From Sarcocystis neurona (taxonomy: Eukaryota; Apicomplexa; Conoidasida; Eucoccidiorida; Sarcocystidae): 64,000 bases of DNA. Positions 52,177 to 64,000 of the stretch are shown piece by piece. Numbering within the stretch: position 1 is the first letter of the stretch; each line of letters starts with the position of its first letter. The position numbers were made by a program, and so were the translations under genes. The DNA is taken from assembly GCA_000727475.1 (NCBI GenBank), contig KL647305.1, positions 674,856 through 738,855 of the forward strand. The letters are read 5' to 3'. Below the pieces are notes generated by a model. It did no database searches and was not told the DNA's origin. It saw only the letters and a list, made by a program, of their open reading frames with translations.

Positions 52177-53959
52177 AGCAGCTGGTGCAGCCCGATTCGT
52201 ACGTAATTGCACGCTTCGGCTAAATCTGCAGCCTCCATAAGGTATGTCAGAGGACCCGGTTGCCTTCTTCAAGCAAGCATAGTCTACGTACACCTATGTG
52301 TACACGTACGTAAACAGACGTCACCTACTATGGCATGTGGCACGTACCTTATACATAGCTGGCACACCCACACACAGGGAGACCCCTGTCCTTCCCTCAC
52401 ACATATAGAGGTGTATACGTACACGCCCACATAAAGAGATCAGCTGCTTTTAGTACAGAATGAGCGAACCAGCAACGTGGAGAGCAACGCCTATACAATA
52501 AATGCGTGCAAGCGCGTCGTGCCGGGCTGCAGCCCCTTCTCACAGCAACAGGACAGAGCCAACGATACTTTCAGATAGCAGCGGCTTTTCAGTAAAGAGA
52601 AGAGAGGCTCCATGGCACAAATTCCTAATGTACATTCATATGTCTACGTGCGCACACGACTACACCACATACACGCACGACTTTCCCATAAAGGTAGTCT
52701 GTGATACACAGATCCACTATACAGTTATGTGCACCTGAACACGTATGTGTAAGCTCCTCACCAAGAAGAACAGGCGCGCCCAAAGCGGGAACGACGTTGA
52801 AACTGGCACGCACAAAGATAAACCCTACTGCATAAAGACGTTTTCCGAAAGAGTCACCGTCTGCTTATATACATATACAAGCATACCTATATATACACAC
52901 GTATACAGACATGCATTGTCATACACATATAAACATAAAATACACACATCTATATCTATACCTGTATACGTATGTATATATATATATGTATACAAACATA
53001 TATATATATATCTATATACATATACCACATATACATATATATGCATATAGGACTATCCACATACACTTTTATAATAAATACGCAGAGGTGGATATAGTAT
53101 CACATATTTACGTCTGCGTCCGTGTATGTGTGTGAGAAGGATACACGTGGACACTTCAGGAGTACTCTTTGTAGGTGGACGCGCTATTTACTTCTTTGCG
53201 TTCTCGGAATGTATGGGAGGAAGAGACAGATCCGTATGCAAATATACGTGCCGACACACACATGCAGGCAATCATATACACGTGTACATAGATAGACAGC
53301 TCCGTACATGCTAAATATGTGTGTGGAGGTCCTACGGGCAGCAACAGGCCGCCTGCTTGCTGAAAACGTTTGGCTCAGTATTTCGAACTGGAAATTTTAG
53401 AACGAAGCTCACGTCCGAAAACCGCCCCCCAGCGACACCCGTGCAAATATACATCCACCGAAGACACGTCTTGATGGGCAGAATACACATACGAGAATAC
53501 AGGTGCGTACGTATACGGCACAGACGTGCGCGCCCTTGCGCCGACAGAATATCAAGCCCGAGGACGTGTGTCTTCCTCGAGTGTACAGACACGCGAAGAA
53601 GAACGAGAATACTACTGTGACGCGTTCTGCGAACACAGCAGATGCGCAGGGACATCCGTACGCCGCTGCTAGCGCCTGCGACAGGCCTGTGCCTCCACGG
53701 GCCCGCGTCCTTGCAGCAGAACCAGCAGTAACAACGATGCAAACTGCGGGAGAAGGACGCGGTGTTTTTCCTCGCGGAGAGGAGACACAAGAGCCACCAC
53801 CAGCGGGAACAAAGTGAGGACCTTCAAGTCCCCGATAGTAGCGCGCCGGTGAATGAAGTCGGACAGCGACGGAGAGGCACAAGGCGTCGGAGCCCCCCCT
53901 GCCTAGATTGTACGTCAACATCCAGATGGTACATATACGTTACGTATCGATCGCCTTCA

Positions 53960-54317
53960 CTACAGCCCCGGCGTGCAGAACATGTCGGGCATATCTTCAC
54001 CTTGTTCCTTACGCGAGGAAGCACGAGAAATAGACGGAGATCGAGAGTAAGAAGAATTCTTTGGCAAGCAATTTTGAGAAGCACACACGCTGCGAGGGTG
54101 CGCTTGGATCTGCGCTACGTTATTCCTTACGCGCGCGACGGATGGAGAAACAAACGAAAACTCGCCCTGCTGCTGCTGCACGGCAACTGAAAAGAAACCA
54201 GCGCTGCTCAGTACTTTGACCAATAGCACAGGTTCAGTCACTCTTTATACGACCCGATACCTACTTCCCTAGGTGCAGATAATATACATGCTCGTCATGC
54301 CTCTACACATGCATGTT

Positions 54318-54356
<39 letters not shown>

Positions 54357-55035
54357 CATACACACATGCATCCACTCGTGAATCGAAGCGCACGCACCTG
54401 CACACACGTATACAGATACACACGCATGTATGTATGGATATGTATATATATACATATAAACGCACGCTGTATATAGCGTGTCCAGCCGCATACATATACA
54501 TATATATAACTGTATAAACATTCGTGTACGTACGAATAAACGAATAGAAACAGATGGATACATATGCTCTTTTGTAGTACGTGCGTCCCCAGACGTCGGA
54601 CGGTACAGACGTATTCACATATCTACGTAACTAGAGGCAGCCACTCTCCAACATGCGAACTTACATCTACGCGCAGACGTTGCCTCGTCATATACATCAC
54701 ATGTATACACTTATATACATATGCACAGGGTCCTGCGGCACACATATCGGTGTACAAATGTACACACACATCCAGACCGCCACGTACGTGCTCGTGCTGC
54801 AGGAACGTCTATATGTAACACACATCCATGTGAGCATGGCGCTTCTCCACCGATCGCGGCGCGGGGCAGGAGAGAAGAGGAGGTTTGTTAGTGGATCAGC
54901 TAGAAGAGCAAGGAGCAGTATTCTTTTCTACAAGTCGAAGCTGTGCTGCAGCTGCAGCTGTTGCTGCACCAGCGCTGCTTCTTTAACGAGGTACAAGACG
55001 ATTCCCTTCGCATCCTGCTGCTGAGGACGCGGCAT
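53960..55035 (-). CDS. Possible small two-part gene, unknown function
   Basis: A minus-strand exon 54186-53960 follows a TTTCTTTTCAG acceptor. It reads protein-like sequence (PSVARVRNNVAQIQAHPRSV; later SRKEQGEDMPDMFC) to a TAG stop. An ATG at 55035 opens a short frame (IVLYLVKEAALVQQQLQLQ) ending at a TAG about 35 codons on, with possible donors before it. Direct joining does not give a matching phase, so an exon is missing or the two are unrelated. The plus strand is also open across the 3' exon, but its sequence is less protein-like. Confidence 0.3.
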
Positions 55036-55486
55036 TTTTGATTCTATGAGACATTTGTATCTACCTACATATGGCTACTAACCACGTACGACCGAACACA
55101 CTCGCTCTCCACATTTTCCCTAGGCGTATGCTACGTGTACTTGCACGCTCAGCCGGTTTATACACCTATGTCGCCACCTGTGTACGCCAGAAAAAAAAGT
55201 CGTCGCCAAAAGAAAGAGTTGTTTGTCCATCGCTGTGTTTGTGGCGTATTGCTAGTTGCTGCGTGTTGTTGCTGCCGCGCATCCAGCATCTTCAATACAC
55301 ACACGCACATACACCTACATATATATGCACCTGTGTACACCTATTGTATACGTGACTGACGCAGAAAGATCTTGCACCTTGCGTCTATACAACTATTCGT
55401 TTGGCTTTCCCTCCGTGTGCACGGATCGCAGTCAAAAATGGCACACATACACACACACACATACACATGCACATATATACGTGTCT

Positions 55487-58400
55487 CTACGTCGAGAGCG
55501 TGCTGCTGCTGCTACGGCTGCTACTGCCGTCTATGGCTGCTGCTGCCGCTCCTCCTCCTCCTCCTGCTGTTGTTGAAGTTTCAACCGACTCCAGTTTCCC
55601 AGGAAGGACACTGCTGCTGCAGCCGCTGCTGCCTCTGGGGGTGAGAATCCCATTTGCTGCGGTGCCAGTTCCTGTCTCGCCGTCTCCTCCATCACCGCTC
55701 TGCTGGAGAAAGTGCGTGTCGACGGGAATGAAAGAGTCAAGAAACTCCTCATATTCGATCATCCCCTCCTCATCTAAATCCATAAAATTTACCAGCTGGT
55801 CAATCTGCTCTTCAGTCAGCGGGGCCCTGCCGCATACGCGTACACGTACACATACACACACACACATAGAGATAGACGTGTATGAGTATGCTGGAAGAAA
55901 TATGTCGACATCCATACAGTTGAAGATACATATGGCCTTCCCACACACAACACACGCGTTAGACGGAATTAGACACATTTCTACGTGTATATTTGTACAT
56001 GAAGATTCTGGTATACCGACATATATGACTGGGACATACGTACACGCGTGTATGGAAACGTTTACATATATATATATATATGTACACAAGCGCCTAAGAG
56101 TCTGATGGAGCTTCACATTGTGAGAGGTATACACATACATGTGCATATCTATATCTCTATCTATATATCTACATATATGGATATATATCACGGGAGGGGT
56201 AAGGTGCCCTGTCGCTGACTCTCGGGGGGCGGCGTAGGTTACCATAGGCGCAAGCTACGCACACATGCAGCACAACACGCCCGCTGCTACCCTGCGTCCA
56301 CTCGCACGAATTACATCGATGTTCTACATATACACACATGTACTATTCTTACAAAGACACGGACTGACATATGTATATATGTGTGAAACTCTTGTATTAG
56401 CTTCATGATCGCTGTAACTATTGTATACATACATATACATACAGAGAGAGCGACACGTATGAGCGAGCTTCATAGTCACTGCAGCGTGTGTGCAAATGCA
56501 CATATATATACACACGTATGAGCGAGCTTCACAGTCTCTCTCTCTCTATATATGCATATATATGAGCCTAACAGTGGGTATGGCGTATACACATACATAC
56601 ACATATGTGCACGTATACGAGCGACTACGTCTATATGGCGTCCTACACCAGGCAGATATATAATTTGTTAAAACAGGTATGTGGACCTACCTTCGGAGCA
56701 GCTCCACACAGTCAACAAGAAATCAGGAGAACGACGCTTCGTCGGTGGAAGCAGAAGCAGTGGAACGACGCCAGGGAAAAAGACGCGGAAAACAGAAGAC
56801 GACGAGACAAGGCAGCAACACATTCGTCCACCTCCGGTCAACACAGGTGATAACGCTCATAAAAGCTTGGTCACGGGGTGAAACGGGAGAGTACGAAGGC
56901 ACATAGGAGAGAGCGCAGAAAAGCAGAGAAGCGCAGAGCTGTGCAACAAAGAAGAGTGCAACTGGGGAAGACGGAGCGAAGCAGCAAGAGTTTGTCGCGG
57001 AGGAGGACAGCAAGAAAAACATAGATACAGCTGGAAGAAAGACGAACAAAAAGGCGGAGGACAGCGAGAAAGGACGCCCAGAAGAAAAGACGAGAGCCGG
57101 ACGCGTGATGAAGCAACCCCCGACACAGACGGCAGCAGTGACCGCAGCAAAGCGAGACTCGTCGAAGCGCAGAGGAACGCAGGAGGAGAAGGAGTAGACT
57201 GCAGAACTAGGAGGCAACCGGGACAAACGAGAGGAAAAGCGAGTTCCACGAAAAGGAAGCTTCCGGTGGCCTGGCAATGCAGGGAGACGGAGAAGATGAA
57301 ACACAAAAGGGAGAAGACGGAGGAGGAAAAGGACGAGGAGGAGAAGAGGGGGAGAGGACAGCAGAGAGCCGAGAAGAGCAGAGAACTTACTCAGTTCGAG
57401 CAAGGACAGCGTTAAGTGTGACAAAAGCAGAGCGAAAATCTTCTGCGTCTACTCTCCCGTCCATCTCCTGGTCGAACTGATGCAGCGCTCTTCTGATGCT
57501 GCTCTTGTGTTGGTATATCGTCGTGCAAATGTGGTTCCACAGCTGCAGACACAGAAGAAAGACAAACGCGCAAAAGGAAACGTGGCGGGGACACACACAC
57601 ACACACGCACAAACCTCCCCCACGCAAAAGTAGACGTACAAGAAAATCCTGCATCCGCATCCATGTACACATCATAGGTGGTTCAGGGCCTATACAGCTA
57701 CACACGTGCTGGTATTCATACGTATCGACGTAAAATCAAACTCGCATCCGTGTCCATGTACATAGCGGAAGTTCACCAAATACATATATGTATAGGCATT
57801 CGCACATATATATATATATAGAGAGAGAGAGACAGATAGATAGATAGATATACGTGTATCTCTCTCTATGTATATAATTGGCGTGCTTCGTGTAGCAAAA
57901 AAAAGAATAAGGCAACGACACCATCGTGCAGAGAATACAAACCCAATGTGTAGATATGAATAAGTTATACACACACTCACACATATCCACATACAATACA
58001 TGGGTGGAGCAATGCTCCTATATACGTACACACGTACACACACATGCTACGCTGGCCACACATATATATATATATATATACAGGGACACAAGAGACGAGG
58101 AGAGAACCATATATATAGACGCGTTCCACTCGATAGTGGACAGGCACAAAGGTAGGGGACAGAAGTTCACCAGTGGACCACAAGTGGAAGAAGCAAAGGC
58201 GCCTTCCTTTCAAACGCGTGGCTGCAAAGAGTCCACCGTTTCCACAAAGACGCATTATGTGTTGTTGAACTCAAAGTGTTCGTCTCCGCACTGACAACTA
58301 TATAAGGCGGTCTGTCCGCCGCCATACACGTGTATACACATACATATATAAGTGTAGTGACAAGGTCCACATACAAATATATATATGCATGTACTCGCTG

Positions 58401-61179
58401 GGTACGCCGGCATTCGTCTACACACGTGCATATATGTATAGATGTGGTGACAAAATTACGTACAAATATGGATGTAAATTGATAGGTGACTTTAACTCTA
58501 CAGCTACACAAATACAGATATATACATACGTGCACGGACCCATTTTATACACACACGTGTAGACTACATCCTCAAATAGATACCGGACACGAGTGCATAT
58601 CCATACACGCAGATATATTGTTACATATATATATGTGGTACGTTTACAGTGATTTCATATACAGACGACTTCTCCTACATACAAAAAGTGTGCGCTCAAA
58701 CATACAAATATATACATATATATACACGTACCACAAATATACGGACAGACACACATATATATATATATGCAATATGTATATGTATATAATTGTGTACGAG
58801 GATCTAGCTACATCTTTATATGTATATGTTTATATATGTATATATACACGTACATACGCGTCCACACAAATATACGTATATGCCTCTGCATATATGTATA
58901 TATATGTATATATGTGAAAAGCTTCCCGCACGGAGGCACGCGTGATCCACACACAAGTGTATACAAGCGCACGAGTATACTACGCGCATAGGCACGCCTG
59001 TCTACAGAGACACAGACATGTGTGGATATGGCATAGTGTGTGCACGCGCGTACTTCCTCAGCGACGTTGTTCTTCGAGTTGCTGTCAACAACGTGAAAGG
59101 CCCGTAGAAACTCCAAATAGTTAATTCTCCTCGACCTCGTGCGGTCAATCGTCTCCGCCACCTGCAGCAGGAACAGCAGTAGAACGTGTCCATATGCATA
59201 TATATAAATTTCTGTAGACATGGACATTTTTTGTACGTCTACGTAGATGTACGCGCTGCTCTTTCTATTCGCTACGTCTATGAGCACGCACGTGTACATA
59301 TTTGTATGTGCCTATATACACACACGTACATATATATGGATGTATATGAATGTATGTACACCGCCATACCAATGACACACCTTTGGCGTGGGGACTCCAC
59401 ACAAATGTGTGTACAAATATTTACATTGGCAGGCGCATGGGGTGGGAAAAGAGGCAGGGACTTCTGCAGGCGAATATACGAGGCCCTTCGCCAAACAAAA
59501 AATCCTGAAAATGGCACCGACGCTCACTCGTTTTCCACCCACATCCGCACTCACATATATGCGTATACACACATACATACACGCGTCTCTCGTCTCCGGC
59601 TTGTGTACTGCTCCGTGTATCGTAGCAGTTAAATGGGACGTTATAGTAGGGTCGAGGAATCTACAGTCGAATGCAGTGTGAAGAGCATAGAGGCAGACTC
59701 GTGTACGTGTATATACGGATCTCACCTATCACGTACGCACGTTCGTCTCGTGTAAAAATGTGTGCGAATTTCCACGCGCATGCAAGGAAACCCCACGTAC
59801 AGCTCCCCTGTTCATACAAAGACAGATAATACACACATGTATACAGACAAGGAGGGACACGCACACAGACTTACACTAATATTCAGACACATACATATAT
59901 ATATATATGTGTATGTTTGTGTGTATATATATGCACGTGAAAAGTGGCCGGAGAAACCGGTGTCCCTACCCAGGTGATGGTGATCCTGCATGTAACTCCT
60001 GGGAAGAGACTGCCCCACATACGCAGCCAACACGTTTCTTCACAGGTGGTCACATGGCTGCATGCATTCCTCTGCACTGTGCATGTATATATGGATGTAT
60101 ATGTAGGTATGCGCGTAGTTGAAAATATATACACAGATATGTGTATACATGGAAATATATATGCATATATATGTACAGAGGGAGAGAGATTTGAGCCTGT
60201 GTAGTGTAGATACGCGGTCATACAGGCACACACGCACCGAGTATATATATATATAGATATGTGTATGTATATATACATATACCACACAGATAATATATAT
60301 GTATATATGCATATACAAAGACAGAGCGAGCAATTTGTATCTGGAGAGTTCCGGGTGTCTCCAGCTATATACGACCAACCTGGCTTCTGTGCTTGTTTCA
60401 TAAGTGTATTCTTTGCTGCTGCGTGAACATCACCATGCGCTTGGGCCTCGGACTTCCTACGTGGAAAATCTCTACCTGTTTCTCTTGACTACCGATGTGG
60501 AACAGACAAATATACACACATACACTTTCCCACAGAGGTACAAATCTCTGCACTTTCCTCTTTACGTGGAAATATATATATATATGTATATATATGCATG
60601 TATCTGCAAAGAGACAGGAAGGTAGGTGCATATCTACTCACATATATATATATACATACGTGTACGTAGATATCGCTGTCTGCACGTAGGCGCGTAGTCG
60701 GTGTTCACATGCGATTGTATGCGTACAATCACAACACACGCACACACATACACTTCTCTCTCTCTACATATTCAGAGGTAACTGTATGTATATTTACACC
60801 TGTATATACTATATACGTGGATGCACACACACCTATACATATATATATATATATCATATATATATAAAATATATGAAAACTATACCTATAGAGGCATCTC
60901 CATGCGCTAGTATGTGTGCAGCTGTGTGGATGTGTGCATTTGACACGAGGTAAACGGAAGGCATACGTTTGTAGTCACACAGCTTTGGACAAATAAACAT
61001 ATTGAGGTATAGAGTTGCAAGAGAGTGGGGAGACTGCAGGCGGAGGAGAAGACGAGAAGAACTCGGTGGTGGATGGGTTACTTTATATAAATGCTCATCG
61101 GTCAAAGCAAAGCCGAGCTCGTCTTCGTCAACAGGCAGTCTCTTTATCCCCGTAACGAAGTCGTCGTAAGACAGATAGC
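55487..61179 (-). CDS. Four-EF-hand C-terminal region, PPEF/PP7-type Ser/Thr phosphatase likely (5'-partial)
   Basis: Exons 61179-61082, 59161-59054, 57542-57391 and 55826-55487 (stop TAG) join with phases 0, 0 and 2 and good splice sites. Each carries one EF-hand. EF1: GYLSYDDF, with the loop glycine split by the intron. EF2: 12-residue loop DRTRSRRINYLE, non-canonical at positions 6-7. EF3: DQEMDGRVDAED. EF4: DLDEEGMIEYEE. EF3 and EF4 have good calcium-ligand patterns; EF2 is weaker. Linkers LWNHICTTIYQHKSSIRRA before EF3 and EFLRAF/EFLDSF after the loops resemble the tail of PPEF/RdgC phosphatases, where EF-hands follow the catalytic domain and confer calcium control. That assignment is from family memory. 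The catalytic domain is not visible; the start of EF1 and everything before it must lie upstream of 61180, perhaps beyond the window. The C-terminus after EF4 is a Gly/Thr/Ala/Ser low-complexity tail. A CDPK or other EF-hand protein is the main alternative. Confidence 0.6.
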
Positions 61180-61970
61180 CTGCAGAATAAACACGGAGCA
61201 ACCCCACCCACCGCGCACGATGCGATAGCGGCAGCAGGCGCCTTCTCGCAGCCAAGCCAGCAGCAGCAACGGCGGCAGCAGTGACTGCAACACACCAGCA
61301 ACTTCAGCGGCATCAAGAAGAAGCAGCCTGTGCGGAAGTGTGCCGACGTCGTCGACCTCCGTCTGCAGCTGTCGCCGCAACGGCAACAACAGACGCAGCA
61401 GCGACAGAAATCCCCGCAGGCGGCAGCAGGAGCGCCAGCAAGAAGAGGCGCAGCAGGAGCAGCAGCAGCAACATTATAGAGGCAGCAGCAGGGCGACCGC
61501 GCGGTAGGGGTTGGAGCAGGAATGCGGGCAATAATAGTAGCAAGGGCAGGACCCTGTGTAGCATACAGACAGTCGCAGCAGCGACCCTTCTTCCCCCTCC
61601 TCCCCACACGCAGGCAGCAGCAGCACTAGCACCAGCAGGCAGCTGCACCCACATAAACGAGCCGGAAACGGAACAAATGCAGTGGTGACACACGCAGGAG
61701 CAGCAGCACAGAGCTGCAGTCCTCAACACTCGGCAGCAATAGCAGCAGCAGAATGACCACAAAGAAGTAGCGTGAGAGGAAAAGGCAACGCAGCGACAGC
61801 AGCAGCACCCTTAGAGGAGCAGGGAGGCAGCAGCAACAGCAGCGGAAAAGCAACAGAAGCGCGTGAGGCTTATGTAGCACGGGTGCAGGGGGATCATTCT
61901 TGAGTGTTGGTATCGCCCGCGAAGCAGCGCGACGATTCGTCCTTCGCAGTAGCCGCAGACCACACACGTC
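61180..61970. repeat. CAG/GCA-rich intronic tract upstream of the EF-hand exons
   Basis: Dense CAG, GCAGCA and AGCAGCAGCAG runs, with frames open on both strands as Leu/Cys (minus) or Ala/Gln (plus). On the minus strand it is pyrimidine-rich CTG sequence directly before the EF1 acceptor, so it is best read as intron of the EF-hand gene. Confidence 0.5.
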
Positions 61971-62102
61971 AAAACAACAGCCAACCGCTACACACTACAT
62001 ATATATATATATATGTGTAAATTCGTAAGAGGCACACAGACACGAACGGCACAGACGAGTAGTCACCAACACGCACACGCGAAGATACATGCAGACTGGT
62101 AC

Positions 62103-62347
62103 AGAATATCCGTAACTATATGTCTAGACACCTGTAGACGCACTGCTCCCCAGAATATTCGTAACTATATGTCTACACACCTGTAGACACACTGCTCCCC
62201 AGAATATTCGTAACTATATGTCTACACACCTGTAGACACACTGCTCCCCAGAATATTCGTAACTATATGTCTACACACCTGTAGACACACTGCTCCCCAG
62301 AATATTCGTAACTATATGTCTACACACCTGTAGACACACTGTTCCCC
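62103..62347. repeat. Five-copy 49-bp satellite with an internal hairpin
   Basis: Units start at 62103, 62152, 62201, 62250 and 62299. The middle three copies are identical; the first has three substitutions (including CCG for TCG and TAGACAC for TACACAC) and the last has GTTCCCC for GCTCCCC. Each unit contains the inverted repeat TGTCTACA-CACC-TGTAGACA, an 8-bp stem with a 4-base loop (changed in copy 1). Confidence 0.9.
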
Positions 62348-64000
62348 CCGCTCCTCTTTTCAACATATATGTATGCATATTCCTATGTGCACGGTATATA
62401 CGTGTATATACATGTCTATCTCTCTCTCTCCCTATATATATATATATACAGGTATTCGTGTTCTTATGTGCAGCACATAGAAGTACATATACATATATAT
62501 ATATACATAATACATATATATATATACACACATATATGTGCACATACGTATCTTGCGGTCCACATATCCATATCTGCACATATATATATATATATATAGA
62601 TATGTATTACGCGGATGGGAATGTATCAGCGTAATCCATGTGAAGTTATAAATAAGCAGACTCTGCTGCACAGAGGTATCAGCGAAGAGTAGACACGCAG
62701 ATCCATAACGAGTTTTTCACATTTGCAGGAGGCCAACGTGTGTCTACCGTGTGTGTCTACCGTGTGTGTCTACCAAGCACCTACATGTACCTGCAGGAAT
62801 TCAGCATTAATTACGAAGCCGATACGTGCGCTTCTCTTGAGAAATATGCAGGAGAGGACGAACGCTTGAATAACTACGAATTCACAACTAGGCACGTGGT
62901 CCCTTTATACATAAGTGTACATATATATATACATGTGTTGGATAACGAAACTATAGACACATCAAGACATAGCTACACAAAAGAGACGCATATGTATATG
63001 CATACATATGTATACATCTATATGTATACACACATACACTAAAATGAGTGGCACCATAAACTTTATACACACACTTGTATAAATACGTATTTACTGAAGC
63101 CATGGAATACATACACATAAACGTACAAAACATACATATATATATAGATATATAGATAGATACATACGCGTAGACCACTGTACACCCCTGACACACACGC
63201 ACACGCACACGAGGAAACGTTTACCGAAGCAACACACACACCCAGATACACATATACAAAAGTTATTTATCTATCTACCTGTCTATGTATCTACCTATCT
63301 ATCTGTGTATACATGTATATATATATATATATACCTACATACATAGCGACACACATACCTAAATAAAGACACACAGAACATATCTATCTACATATATATA
63401 TATGTATATATTTATATATGTAGACACATACGTATACACCACTACATTCCCTTGACACACACACACACACACACATATACATGTAGTTACGCCGAAGCGA
63501 CATACATATCTGTACACAGGCGTACAAAACAGAAGTATCCACACACATATCCACACACATATACACCACGTTTACAGACGCGGTTCTCCATACACACGTA
63601 CGCCTATCTCTTCATCAAAACGTATCTGTCTACCTATCCTTTCCTCACTTAGAGACACATACATATCTATCTATCTATACGCACCTCTCTATCTATAAAT
63701 ATCCATCCCCACGCAGACTTGCATACGTATATCGGCACGTCTCGGCCTACACACAAAGGACGCGGATATAAGTTCTTGTGCAAGGAGATATATCTACAGG
63801 AACGTACATGTGTACTACCCCACCCCATCGGCCCCACCGTTTTCTACTTTCTCACCTGCTACGATCATCGCTTCCGCACCGTCGGTTCTGTACATCACAT
63901 ACATATGCTCTTCCGTTACTTCTTTGATCCTCTACTGACTTTCTGAAATTCTGGAAGAGACCTTCGCAAATGTATATGTGTACGTACAATATACATGTAT
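62348..64000. repeat. Simple-repeat-rich end region with one or two exon candidates
   Basis: Mostly TATATA, ACACAC, CTATCTAT and TATGTA microsatellites. Two non-repeat islands occur. Minus 63931-63856 follows GTCAGTAG and ends GCAG|GTGAG, reading RIKEVTEEHMYVMYRTDGAE in phase 0 to 1. The block 62794-62896 is open on both strands. The first ends in the phase required by the EF1 exon, but joining it directly would not supply an EF-hand loop start, so another exon would be needed. Nothing else is visible. Confidence 0.35.

Larger units (their letters stand above)
45520..53959. other. Long spacer, mostly without recognisable genes
   Basis: Upstream of the minus-strand gene, 45.6-49 kb is balanced in composition and nearly free of microsatellites, with isolated ORFs at 47594-47962 (+) and 48444-48764 (+, 106 codons, starting MHAVVFSTFKEGG). 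Neither has neighbouring phase-matched exons or a recognised domain. From 49.5 kb TATA/ACGT simple repeats return. Around 53.4-53.9 kb both strands are open and Ala/Gly/Arg-rich, so no frame can be chosen. Confidence 0.45.

Overview
The window looks like nuclear chromosomal DNA of a coccidian apicomplexan, most likely Eimeria. No sequence match was run. The evidence is: genes split into many short exons with GT..AG introns; long CAG/GCA-type trinucleotide runs in every coding frame giving poly-Gln, poly-Ala and poly-Ser tracts; introns and spacers full of (TA)n, TATATGTATA and ACACGTGT simple repeats; and clustered GCATGC palindromes. No rRNA, tRNA, CRISPR or recognisable transposon protein was found. 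Exon models below are manual: open frame, splice consensus and matching intron phase.

Layout. (1) 1-3.7 kb, plus strand: 3' part of a Gln/Ala/Arg-rich low-complexity gene, followed by a decayed CAG repeat. (2) 3.7-10.5 kb: mostly non-coding, with a cluster of GCATGC palindromes and three tandem duplications. (3) 10.5-13.1 kb: scattered plus-strand exon candidates. (4) 13.9-28.3 kb, plus strand: a very large low-complexity gene with open exons of about 4.6 and 4.1 kb joined by two small phase-compatible exons. (5) 29.2-36.9 kb, plus strand: many small ordinary exons with compatible phases, either the continuation of (4) or one or two further genes. (6) 39.0-45.5 kb, minus strand: a gene of about 20 small exons almost free of CAG repeats; family not recognised. 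(7) 45.5-53.9 kb: mostly non-coding, with a 168-bp tandem duplication and a Gln-rich repeat remnant. (8) 54-55 kb, minus strand: a possible small gene. (9) 55.5-61.2 kb, minus strand: the C-terminal exons of a gene with four EF-hands, best matching the tail of a PPEF/PP7-type Ser/Thr phosphatase; the 5' part is not found here. (10) 61.2-64 kb: simple repeats and a five-copy 49-bp satellite with a hairpin in each unit.

The window alternates between repeat-rich blocks (0-4, 14-28 and 51-64 kb) and a repeat-poor block (about 34-50 kb). No functional link between the neighbouring genes is evident; this is a eukaryotic chromosome, not an operon.
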